In this document: piece after piece, positions 1-7,117 of the stretch
How positions within the stretch are numbered: the first letter of the stretch is position 1
How the letters are laid out: the number at the start of each line of letters is the position of its first letter
Assembly: GCA_905479615.1 (NCBI GenBank)
Contig: CAJQNH010000023.1
Coordinates: forward strand, 1-27,153
Reading direction: 5' to 3'
DNA: 27,153 nucleotides
Origin: an uncultured Eudoraea sp.
GTDB lineage: Bacteria > Bacteroidota > Bacteroidia > Flavobacteriales > Flavobacteriaceae
The notes under the pieces: generated by a model
The model's input: the letters and a program-made list of their open reading frames with translations, nothing else
What the model was told of the DNA's origin: nothing
Database searches by the model: none
Program-made: the position numbers and the translations under genes

Positions 1-65
1 ACTAGGACTCGAACCTAGAACGACTGGACCAAAACCAGCTGTGTTGCCAATTACACCATAGGCCA
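1..65 (-). tRNA. tRNA-Gln (anticodon TTG), 3' end cut by window edge
   Basis: Read on the minus strand, the sequence folds as a tRNA. The acceptor 5' strand TGGCCTA starts at 65, followed by a D arm with GTGT/ACAC. The anticodon arm has a 7-base loop TTTTGGT, putting TTG at positions 34-36, and the T arm is CTAGG-TTCGAGT-CCTAG. The 3' acceptor strand and any CCA lie outside the window. TTG reads CAA and gives glutamine. Its own promoter lies just upstream. Confidence 0.93.
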
Positions 66-83
66 TTAGTGCATAAGAGCCTG

Positions 84-114
84 CAAATTTAAGACAAACT
101 TTTATTTGCACAAA
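84..114 (-). promoter_or_regulatory. Promoter of tRNA-Gln, Bacteroidota type
   Basis: On the minus strand a TTTG (-33 element, 114-111) is followed by exactly 19 bases and then TAAATTTG (91-84). This is a perfect match to the Bacteroidota housekeeping-sigma consensus TTTG-N19-TAnnTTTG. Transcription would start around base 78, about a dozen bases before the mature tRNA 5' end. Confidence 0.85.
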
Positions 115-235
115 TATTTTGGATACAATCGATCAAAAAAAAGAACCACAGCCTCCTGTTAAAGGTTTGACAAAATATTAAGCCCATATCTATTTTAATT
201 AGTAAATTCGCCGAGACTGGTAAACTTCATAATAC

Positions 236-3200
236 ATGTTTTCAAAGAACTTCGAGAAATGGGACACCATCTTTGGATGGGTCGTCTTTTTTATAGCCCT
301 TATCATTTACTCTTTTACGGTTGAGCCTACGAGCAGTTTTTGGGATGCCGGAGAATATATTACAACTTCCGCTAAATTACAGGTAGCTCATCCACCAGGA
401 GCTCCATTGCTTCAAATGATTGGAGCATTTTTTGCCATGTTTGCTTTGGAACCAGACCAGGTTGCACGAATGGTAAATTATGTTTCCGGGGTTTCCAGTG
501 CTTTTACCATATTGTTTATGTTCTGGACTATCACCAATCTTACACGTAAGCTAATATCCAATAAAGAAAAGTTTACAAACAGCAATGCAATAGCGGTTTT
601 GGGAAGTGGCTTAGTTGGTGCATTGGCTTTTACTTTTTCAGATAGTTTTTGGTTTAATGCCGTAGAAACTGAAGTATATGCAATGGCTAGTTTTATTATG
701 GCACTGCTGTTGTGGATGGGATTAAAATGGACTGATGACCTGGAGGACCCCAGAGGTAATCGCTGGCTGATACTTATATCCTTTGTAGTGGGGCTTACTT
801 TTGGAATTCAATTTATGGGCTTTTTGGCCATACCCACCATTGGTTTGTTATACTATTTCCAAAAATATAAGACCACTACCATTAAGAATTTTCTTTTAGC
901 TAATATCACTGTTATTGCTATTTTATTGTTGGTTTATAAATTTTCATTGACCTATGTTCTAAAATTATTTGGCTGGAGCGAAGTCTTCTTTATCAATAGC
1001 ATTGGTCTGCCCTTTAATTCGGGTTCCGTGATTATGCTTCTTATTTTTATTGGCGCCTTTTACTTTGGATTGCGATATACGAGAAAAAATAATTTCAGGA
1101 TAGCCAATACCTTTGTGCTATGTGCTATGTATTTATTTCTTGGTTTTTCTTCCTGGTTAATGTTACCAATCAGAGCGAATGCCAATGTCGTTGTCAATGA
1201 AAATAACCCCTCAGATGCCCGTTCATTACTCGCCTATTACAATAGAGAGCAATACCCTCAGGTAGATAGCCCGATTTATGGCACTTATTACTCCGATACG
1301 TTTGCGCCGGCGGGCCCTGAGAAGGATGATAAACCCAAATATGAAAAAGATAAAGAGCTGGGTAAATACATTATTGTAAATAAATACAAGAATGCGATGC
1401 AGGGCCCTAACGAAGATCACAGGGGTATATTACCGCGTATGTGGAGCGATCAGAATGCCGAAAATTATATGAAATATTTCGGCCCTTTGAACTTTAAGAT
1501 GAAGACGTCTAATGAGGAGTTGCGCAAAGCAGTTGCCCAGGTTAAATCTGGACTTGCCAATGGCGAAATAGATGAAGAACAATACATTGGTTTTTTACGA
1601 CAATTTGGAGAGTATTTGGAAGTAGAACCACCAAGTGTTTGGCAGAATGTAAAATATATGTTTCAGTTTCAATTTGGTTATATGTACTGGCGTTATTTTA
1701 TGTGGAACTTTGTTGGAAAGCAGAATGACGTACAGGGTCGTTATAATGGTAATGGTGAGTGGTTAAGCGGGATTGGATTTATAGACAACCTGCGTTTGGG
1801 GAGTCAGGAGAATCTCCCAAAAGAGGTATTGGACAATAAAGGAAGAAATACGTATTTCTTTTTACCCTTAATTCTTGGGATTATAGGTTTGGTTTTTCAA
1901 CTTACCAAAAACCCTAAGCAATTCTGGGCTCTTTTTGTGTTTTTTATTTTTACGGGAATTGCAATTCAATTCTACACCAATCCTTATATTTTTCAGCCAC
2001 GTGAACGGGATTATTCGCTTGTAGGTTCCTTTTATATTTTCGCCTTATGGATAGGTTTAGGTGTTTATGGTCTATATGAAGAATTTAAAAAATTGATAAC
2101 CCCAAAGGTACTTGCGCCGGGAGTTATTGTTATATGTCTTTTGACTGTCCCTGGTGTTATGGCCTTCCAAAATTGGGATGATCACGACCGTTCTAACCGA
2201 TTTACGGCCCGAACCAGCGCGAAGGCTTATCTGGATTCCTGTCAGGAAGATGCGGGCGCCATGTTATTCACAATTGGAGATAATGATACTTTTCCACTTT
2301 GGTATGCGCAGGAAATTGAGGGGTACCGTACCGATATACGTATAATTTGTACCAGCCTTTTTGCTACGGACTGGTATGTTGATCAAATGAAACGAAAGGC
2401 TTATAAAAGTGAAGCCATACCCTCTCAACTGACACATGATCTGTACCGATATGGCAACAGGGATGTTATTTATTATCAGGGTCTTCCTGGTTTGGCTGAA
2501 AAACGATGGAACATCAAAGACTTTATGAATTGGGTGGGGAGCAATAAACCTCAGACAAAATTCAAGTATATACTTGAAAAACAGGGTGCAGATCTAAGTG
2601 GATATTCTGAGAGCACACTAGACCTTGTATATTATCCAACTAACAAAATAAGAGTACCCGTTAACAAGAAAAATGTATTAGAAAGTGGCCTGGTAAAAGA
2701 AAAAGATTCGGCGTTAATTGTGGATTATATTGATATTGACCTACCGAAAAGTGCTTTGCCAAAAAACAGAATTTTGATGTTGGATATCATTGCAAATAAT
2801 GATTGGAAACGTCCAATCTATTTTTCTGGCGGTAGTTTTGACAAAGCAGAATACATCTGGATGAAAGAGTATTTACAACTGGAGGGGCTAGCCTATAAGC
2901 TGGTGCCCATCCAAACAAAAAATCAAAGTTCTTTTGAGATGGGTCGAATAGATACAGAACTGATGTACGATATCGTAAAAGGATGGGATTGGGGTAATTC
3001 AGGAAGTTCAGATATTTATCATGATCCTCAAACCAGAACACAAGGTTTATCTTTCCGGGGCAATCTTGCACGATTGACCGAAGCCCTTATAAATGAAAAC
3101 GAAATAGACAAAGCAAAAGATGTGATTAACATTGCTATGACAAATTTGCCAGTAGAATACTTTGGATTTTACGCTTTTGTCGAACCTTTTGTGGATGGTT

Positions 3201-3550
3201 ATTATAAGGTAGGAGAAACACAGAAAGCCCGAGATTTATTCTATAAATTAAGGAATATCTACCAGGATCGTTTGGACTATTATTCGAGCATTCCATTAGA
3301 TGAACAATACGATAATATTGAAGATATTATTGGCGACATGGAAGCATACAGAAGAAACATTGATATTCTTATCGAAAATAGTGACCGGGAGATAGCAGAA
3401 AAAGAAACCTTAATTTTTAACGAACATATAGACCGGTTTAGTCATTTCTATAAAGATGAAGTGCTAGAAGAGCCACCTTTAATGGAGCAATCGAATCCGG
3501 ATATGAGAGATACTTTGGAAGTTGAACAAGATTCATTTTCTGAAGACTGA
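236..3550 (+). CDS. DUF2723 (TMEM260-like) large integral membrane protein, putative glycosyltransferase
   Basis: 1104 residues. The N-terminal half is a polytopic membrane domain with at least ten hydrophobic spans up to about residue 620. A first span at about 12-28 is followed by a loop with WDAGEY (D37, E40) and HPPGAP (52-57), the signature of DUF2723. That family includes human TMEM260, a protein O-mannosyltransferase with a GT-C fold in which acidic loop residues are catalytic. Residues 650-900 form a soluble, probably periplasmic domain with GDNDTFP near 681. The C-terminal 150 residues are helical and TPR-like. Bacteroidota add an O-glycan whose first sugar is mannose in Bacteroides, so a role in secreted-protein O-glycosylation is an inference, not shown here. 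The gene stands alone, upstream of a convergent thioredoxin-like gene. ATG at 236 places the first membrane span normally. Confidence 0.88.
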   Translation: MFSKNFEKWDTIFGWVVFFIALIIYSFTVEPTSSFWDAGEYITTSAKLQVAHPPGAPLLQMIGAFFAMFALEPDQVARMVNYVSGVSSAFTILFMFWTITNLTRKLISNKEKFTNSNAIAVLGSGLVGALAFTFSDSFWFNAVETEVYAMASFIMALLLWMGLKWTDDLEDPRGNRWLILISFVVGLTFGIQFMGFLAIPTIGLLYYFQKYKTTTIKNFLLANITVIAILLLVYKFSLTYVLKLFGWSEVFFINSIGLPFNSGSVIMLLIFIGAFYFGLRYTRKNNFRIANTFVLCAMYLFLGFSSWLMLPIRANANVVVNENNPSDARSLLAYYNREQYPQVDSPIYGTYYSDTFAPAGPEKDDKPKYEKDKELGKYIIVNKYKNAMQGPNEDHRGILPRMWSDQNAENYMKYFGPLNFKMKTSNEELRKAVAQVKSGLANGEIDEEQYIGFLRQFGEYLEVEPPSVWQNVKYMFQFQFGYMYWRYFMWNFVGKQNDVQGRYNGNGEWLSGIGFIDNLRLGSQENLPKEVLDNKGRNTYFFLPLILGIIGLVFQLTKNPKQFWALFVFFIFTGIAIQFYTNPYIFQPRERDYSLVGSFYIFALWIGLGVYGLYEEFKKLITPKVLAPGVIVICLLTVPGVMAFQNWDDHDRSNRFTARTSAKAYLDSCQEDAGAMLFTIGDNDTFPLWYAQEIEGYRTDIRIICTSLFATDWYVDQMKRKAYKSEAIPSQLTHDLYRYGNRDVIYYQGLPGLAEKRWNIKDFMNWVGSNKPQTKFKYILEKQGADLSGYSESTLDLVYYPTNKIRVPVNKKNVLESGLVKEKDSALIVDYIDIDLPKSALPKNRILMLDIIANNDWKRPIYFSGGSFDKAEYIWMKEYLQLEGLAYKLVPIQTKNQSSFEMGRIDTELMYDIVKGWDWGNSGSSDIYHDPQTRTQGLSFRGNLARLTEALINENEIDKAKDVINIAMTNLPVEYFGFYAFVEPFVDGYYKVGETQKARDLFYKLRNIYQDRLDYYSSIPLDEQYDNIEDIIGDMEAYRRNIDILIENSDREIAEKETLIFNEHIDRFSHFYKDEVLEEPPLMEQSNPDMRDTLEVEQDSFSED

Positions 3551-3640
3551 GTTTGATTCCTGAAAAGAAATGGATAGGGTTAATAAATTGGCAACTAATT
3601 CTTTACCTGGAGGATATTAATATAAATGCTCAGTTACTAT

Positions 3641-3937
3641 TTAGAGGTATTCGTTTAGTATTCCAATAAGAGTGTTTGCATCTTGCTCCCCACTTTGTCT
3701 CCAAACCATTTCCCCTTTTTTATAAATCATAAGGGTTGGCAAGCCTTTAATTCTAAGTGCCTGTGATAGTTCCTTGTTCTTATCTACATCTATTTTTATA
3801 ACCTTTCCTTTATCTCCTAATGCTGCTGCAACATCCCTAAGAACCGGGTGCATTGAAGTAGATTGTTCATTCCATTCTGCATAGAAATCAAGTAATACAG
3901 GGATATTTAGATCTATAAGTTCACCAAATTTGGACAT
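3641..3937 (-). CDS. Thioredoxin-fold protein lacking the CxxC active site
   Basis: 98 residues, the length of a bare thioredoxin domain, with no signal peptide, so cytoplasmic. It keeps the thioredoxin frame: the buried Asp (D17 in LLDFYAEW), Trp22, the cis-proline turn GLPT (65-68), the following strand LMIYKKGE and a final helix. Where thioredoxins have CGPC it has N23-E24-Q25-S26, and there is no cysteine anywhere in the protein. It therefore cannot act as a disulfide reductase; a binding or chaperone-like role, as for redox-inactive thioredoxin domains such as YbbN/CnoX, is inference. A TACATTTG -7 element sits 24 bases upstream, and a terminator separates it from the metallophosphoesterase gene upstream on the same strand. 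It converges with the DUF2723 gene; 90 bases lie between. Confidence 0.9.
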   Translation of the reverse strand: MSKFGELIDLNIPVLLDFYAEWNEQSTSMHPVLRDVAAALGDKGKVIKIDVDKNKELSQALRIKGLPTLMIYKKGEMVWRQSGEQDANTLIGILNEYL

Positions 3938-3960
3938 ATAAATTACATTAGGTTATGGAT

Positions 3961-3968
3961 CAAATGTA
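3961..3968 (-). promoter_or_regulatory. Likely -7 promoter element of the thioredoxin-like gene
   Basis: On the minus strand TACATTTG matches TAnnTTTG exactly and lies 24 bases before the ATG at 3937. I find no TTG at the expected -33 distance, so the call rests on one element and its position downstream of a terminator. Confidence 0.5.
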
Positions 3969-3980
3969 TGAAAAAATGTT

Positions 3981-4016
3981 AAAAAATCCGGTATGCCCTT
4001 AATTTTGGGCATTACC
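3981..4016 (-). terminator. Intrinsic terminator of the metallophosphoesterase gene
   Basis: On the minus strand an arm at 4016-4007 (GGTAATGCCC) pairs with GGGCATACC at 3998-3990, with one bulged A, across an 8-base loop. Three bases later comes a run of six T (3986-3981). It lies 13 bases after the metallophosphoesterase stop and before the thioredoxin-like promoter. Confidence 0.8.
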
Positions 4017-4028
4017 TGAAAGTTAAAT

Positions 4029-5258
4029 TCAAGTTAATTCTTTCCTTTTTAGAGTAATAACAGTGATTTCCGGCCATATACCGACCCTTCCCGGATAGCC
4101 TAAAAATCCAAATCCACGGTTTACATTTATAAATTCTCCCAGTTCTTCATATATACCGGCCCAATATTTATACCTCCATTTGACCGGGCTCCATTTAACC
4201 CATCCGGGAATTTCAATCCCAAACTGCATCCCATGAGTATGACCACTCAGCGTTAGATGATAATGATACTTATCTTTTAAAACTATATCCTCCCAATGCG
4301 ATGGATCATGACTCAATAGGATTTTAAAATCATCCTTGCCAATTTCAGAGGCTGCCTTTTTTAAGTCACCCGACTTTCTAAAACCTCCTCTTCCCCAATT
4401 TTCTACCCCAATTAAAGCCAATTTATCTTCCTCTTTTACCAGATATCTGCTCTCATTCAGCAAGAGATCAAAACCCATTTCCTTTTGCATCAGCTTAAGC
4501 TCATCCAAATTTTTCATCTTTTCCTCTTCGGTTTCCCAAGTTACATAATCGCCATAATCATGGTTCCCAAGAATTGAATATTTGCCATCTACGGCACTAA
4601 GGTTTGAAAACAATTCAGCCCATGGTTTCATTTCCTCCGCTTTATTATTTACCATATCTCCGGTAAAAAAAATAATATCACTCCTTTGCTGATTAATCAA
4701 ATCAACAGCATATTCAATTTTTCCTCTATTGTCAAAACTTCCGCTGTGAATATCTGAAATTTGAGTAATCTGATATCCATCAAAAGCTGGAGGTAGATCT
4801 TCATATTCCATTATGTATTTCAATACCTTAAAATTGTATTTCCCTCTATACATGCCGTATAGTAATGCCCCAAAAGGAATTGCTGCGATACCCATGGCAA
4901 TTAAGCTTAAAAACCTTCTTCTTTCCGGCAGACTGAACGCCCTGGCTGTGCCAAAAAATTTCTGATATCCCGCTGTAATCAATCTGAAAATATCTTCAGA
5001 AAAAAGAAATATAATTGTAATAGTTTTGAAAGTAAGGATGGCTACCAAAAACCCAAAAGCATAACTTTTAGGCCTGCTTAAAACCCGGCCGCCGGTTTCA
5101 CCCCAGGTAAATTGAAAAATAAAGTTCCCCAGTACTAATAACGACATGGCAATAAAAACATAGTAAACCCAGGGAAACCTGGTTGCGGTCTTTAAGGCTT
5201 GTAAGGTATAGAAGCCCAAAATAAAATAAATTATTACAAAAACAATCCAGCGTAGCAT
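4029..5258 (-). CDS. Membrane-anchored metallophosphoesterase
   Basis: 409 residues. The N-terminal third holds about four hydrophobic spans (roughly 3-22, 32-51, 66-90 and 114-136), which anchor a C-terminal calcineurin-like phosphoesterase domain (about 160-400). All metal-binding blocks are present: D169-S-H171, G200-D201, GNHD (231-234), H317 in LLSHDPS, and GHTH (339-342). The closest known type is the YkuE/YaeI group of membrane-associated metallophosphoesterases; some of these hydrolyse UDP-diacylglucosamine in lipid A synthesis or nucleotide-lipid substrates. The substrate cannot be read from the sequence. It is transcribed towards the thioredoxin-like gene but ends in its own terminator. 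CutC lies 55 bases upstream on the same strand and could be co-transcribed. Confidence 0.9.
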   Translation of the reverse strand: MLRWIVFVIIYFILGFYTLQALKTATRFPWVYYVFIAMSLLVLGNFIFQFTWGETGGRVLSRPKSYAFGFLVAILTFKTITIIFLFSEDIFRLITAGYQKFFGTARAFSLPERRRFLSLIAMGIAAIPFGALLYGMYRGKYNFKVLKYIMEYEDLPPAFDGYQITQISDIHSGSFDNRGKIEYAVDLINQQRSDIIFFTGDMVNNKAEEMKPWAELFSNLSAVDGKYSILGNHDYGDYVTWETEEEKMKNLDELKLMQKEMGFDLLLNESRYLVKEEDKLALIGVENWGRGGFRKSGDLKKAASEIGKDDFKILLSHDPSHWEDIVLKDKYHYHLTLSGHTHGMQFGIEIPGWVKWSPVKWRYKYWAGIYEELGEFINVNRGFGFLGYPGRVGIWPEITVITLKRKELT

Positions 5259-5270
5259 ATGTTTTTTTTA

Positions 5271-5278
5271 CAAATATA
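5271..5278 (-). promoter_or_regulatory. Possible -7 element close to the metallophosphoesterase start
   Basis: On the minus strand TATATTTG matches TAnnTTTG, only 12 bases before the ATG at 5258. The transcript would have a leader of a few bases. The best TTG upstream is 24 bases away, longer than usual, so this could be chance in AT-rich DNA. Confidence 0.3.
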
Positions 5279-5313
5279 TTTCTTTAAAAGAGTATCGCTT
5301 TACAACTTTACCT

Positions 5314-6036
5314 TTATTTAACGCTTTCAATAAGTGCACGAACAATCTCGGGATCTGTAAAGGCTATTTCATCATCTCTGAGATAAGCGGCATTATTCAT
5401 TGAAAGTTCAGGCTTTTTTTTAAGTGTTTTGCTAAACTTTAATCCCGAAAGGTGAATGGCTTGAAATCCTTTATTCTTAAAAAACAATGCGTTGTGTTCT
5501 CGTATTCCTCCGCCAGGCATGATAACACATTTTTTCGCTTTCTCTCTCCACAAGGTCAACTGATTTATCGCCTCTTCTGCTGATTGTCGCCCTCCGGATG
5601 TTAAAATACAATCCACTCCCAAATCCTCGAGCTCAATCAGTGTTTTTAAAGGGTCAGTTACCCAGTCAAATGCCCGATGAAAAGTAAATTGTAAATCTCC
5701 GGCAGCAGAAATTAACTCCCCGGTTCGTGTTTTATCCAGTGTCCCATCAGATTGCAAAACTCCCGAAACAATTCCAGAAACACCGAGATCTGCGCAGAGT
5801 GCAATATTTGTTTTCATAATCTGAAATTCTTCCCTGGAGTAAGTGAAATCTCCACTTCTTGGTCTAATCAATACATGGATGGGAATACTAAGTTTTTCAG
5901 ACACTTTCTTTATCAGACCAAAGGACGGTGTTATACCTCCCACTGCTAATTCAGTGCAGAGCTCAATTCTATCTGCTCCTGCTTCCTCTGCATTGACAGC
6001 TGATTGATAAGAATTAGCGCATACTTCTATGATCAT
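5314..6036 (-). CDS. cutC: CutC family TIM-barrel protein
   Basis: 240 residues, the usual length of the family. Conserved blocks run in order: MIIEVCANS (1-9), GADRIELC (20-27), TPSFGLI (36-42), IRPRSGDF (57-64), TFHRAFD (118-124), ILTSGG (144-149) and MPGGGI (173-178). CutC proteins are TIM barrels annotated as copper-homeostasis factors. In E. coli that phenotype has been traced to the small RNA MicL encoded in the cutC region, so the copper role is doubtful; the barrel looks like an enzyme of unknown reaction. The gene is divergent from a glycosylasparaginase with only 40 bases between the start codons, which hints at shared control and perhaps a link with glycan or amino-sugar breakdown (inference). 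No signal peptide, so cytoplasmic. Confidence 0.93.
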   Translation of the reverse strand: MIIEVCANSYQSAVNAEEAGADRIELCTELAVGGITPSFGLIKKVSEKLSIPIHVLIRPRSGDFTYSREEFQIMKTNIALCADLGVSGIVSGVLQSDGTLDKTRTGELISAAGDLQFTFHRAFDWVTDPLKTLIELEDLGVDCILTSGGRQSAEEAINQLTLWREKAKKCVIMPGGGIREHNALFFKNKGFQAIHLSGLKFSKTLKKKPELSMNNAAYLRDDEIAFTDPEIVRALIESVK

Positions 6037-6076
6037 TTCATATATTTAGGCATATAAAAATACGCAACCCTGTAAG

Positions 6077-7060
6077 ATGAAACGTAGAAAATTTTTAAAA
6101 AATTCTTCCTTAAGTACAGCCGGCATCTTCTCTGCTTCCATATTATCCGCCTGCGAAACTGATAAAAAACATCCATCGGTTAATGAAATACTAAAACCTA
6201 TTGTAATTGCAACTTGGGATGTGCCCAATGCAACAAATAAAGCATGGCAGGTGCTCAATGGTGCCGGTTCCGCTTTAGATGCCGTTGAACAAGGGGTAAT
6301 GATTGAAGAAGCAGATATAAATAATCAATCTGTAGGAAAGGGTGGTAGACCGGACCGTGAGGGCAATGTTACCCTGGATGCCTGTATAATGGACAAAGAT
6401 AGCAATTGTGGAGCTGTTGTATACCTTCAAAATATAGTCCATCCCATTTCGGTTGCAAGAAAGGTAATGGAGGATACGCCTCATGTAATGCTTGCAGGGA
6501 AAGGGGCAGAATTGTTTGCTTACGAAAAGGGTTTTAAAAAAGAAAACCTACTTACTGAGAAATCGAAGGCAGAGTGGATAGAATGGAAAAAAACTTCGAA
6601 ATACCAGCCTATTATAAACATAGAAAATCACGACACCATTGGGATGCTGGCAATTGACAGAAAAGGAGATATCGCAGGTGCTTGCACAACAAGCGGGATG
6701 GCCTATAAAATAGAAGGTCGGGTGGGTGATTCTCCAATTATAGGAGCTGGTCTCTTTATTGATAATGAAGTTGGCGGAGCAACTGCAACAGGGGTTGGTG
6801 AAGAAGTTGTTCGCACTGTAGGGAGTTTTCTTATTGTTGAATTGATGAGGCAGGGTAAAACACCGCAGCAGGCTTGTGAAGAAGGGGTTAAACGCATCAT
6901 ATCCAAAAATAAGGAGAAACTGGATTTCCAAATTGGCTTTATTGCTATCAATAAAAAAGGAGAAACCGGAGGGTATTGCATACAGCCGGGCTTTACCTAC
7001 AGGGTATATTCCGAAAAAGGACATGTTAATAATAAAGCAAGCAGCTATATAAGCACTTAA
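6077..7060 (+). CDS. Tat-exported lipoprotein N4-(beta-N-acetylglucosaminyl)-L-asparaginase (glycosylasparaginase)
   Basis: 327 residues of the Ntn-hydrolase family that includes glycosylasparaginase and isoaspartyl peptidase. Autocleavage should fall between D186 and T187 in NHDTIGML, making Thr187 the new N-terminal nucleophile of the beta chain. CTTSGM, RVGDSPIIGAG and GATATGVGE follow as in the family's substrate pocket. These enzymes cut the bond between asparagine and GlcNAc after deglycosylation or proteolysis of N-glycoproteins. The N terminus MKRRKFLKNSS is a twin-arginine motif, followed by a hydrophobic stretch and the lipobox LSAC with Cys26. It is therefore probably folded, exported by Tat and lipid-anchored. 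Related flavobacterial enzymes are exported. It is divergent from cutC; polA follows 57 bases later under its own promoter. Confidence 0.93.
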   Translation: MKRRKFLKNSSLSTAGIFSASILSACETDKKHPSVNEILKPIVIATWDVPNATNKAWQVLNGAGSALDAVEQGVMIEEADINNQSVGKGGRPDREGNVTLDACIMDKDSNCGAVVYLQNIVHPISVARKVMEDTPHVMLAGKGAELFAYEKGFKKENLLTEKSKAEWIEWKKTSKYQPIINIENHDTIGMLAIDRKGDIAGACTTSGMAYKIEGRVGDSPIIGAGLFIDNEVGGATATGVGEEVVRTVGSFLIVELMRQGKTPQQACEEGVKRIISKNKEKLDFQIGFIAINKKGETGGYCIQPGFTYRVYSEKGHVNNKASSYIST

Positions 7061-7082
7061 ATACTTTACTAAAGCACTTAAA
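7051..7082 (+). repeat. Two 11-bp direct repeats spaced 21 bp at the polA promoter
   Basis: AAGCACTTAAA occurs at 7051-7061 and again at 7072-7082, a period of 21 bases, about two helical turns. The first copy includes the stop codon of the glycosylasparaginase gene; the pair brackets the -33 element of polA. It could be an operator, or coincidence. Confidence 0.45.
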
Positions 7083-7095
7083 CTTTGTAGTTTTG
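7065..7095 (+). promoter_or_regulatory. Promoter of polA
   Basis: TAGTTTTG (7088-7095) matches the Bacteroidota -7 consensus exactly. TTTA at 7065-7068, 19 bases upstream, is one base from the -33 TTTG. Transcription would start near 7101, with a short leader to ATG 7118. Two 11-base direct repeats overlap this region. Confidence 0.6.
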
Positions 7096-7117
7096 AAATT
7101 CTACAAGAACACTAAAA

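Noticed and set aside
6548..7024. 158-codon open frame antisense to the glycosylasparaginase gene
   Set aside because: It lies wholly inside a well-supported gene and has no recognisable protein features.
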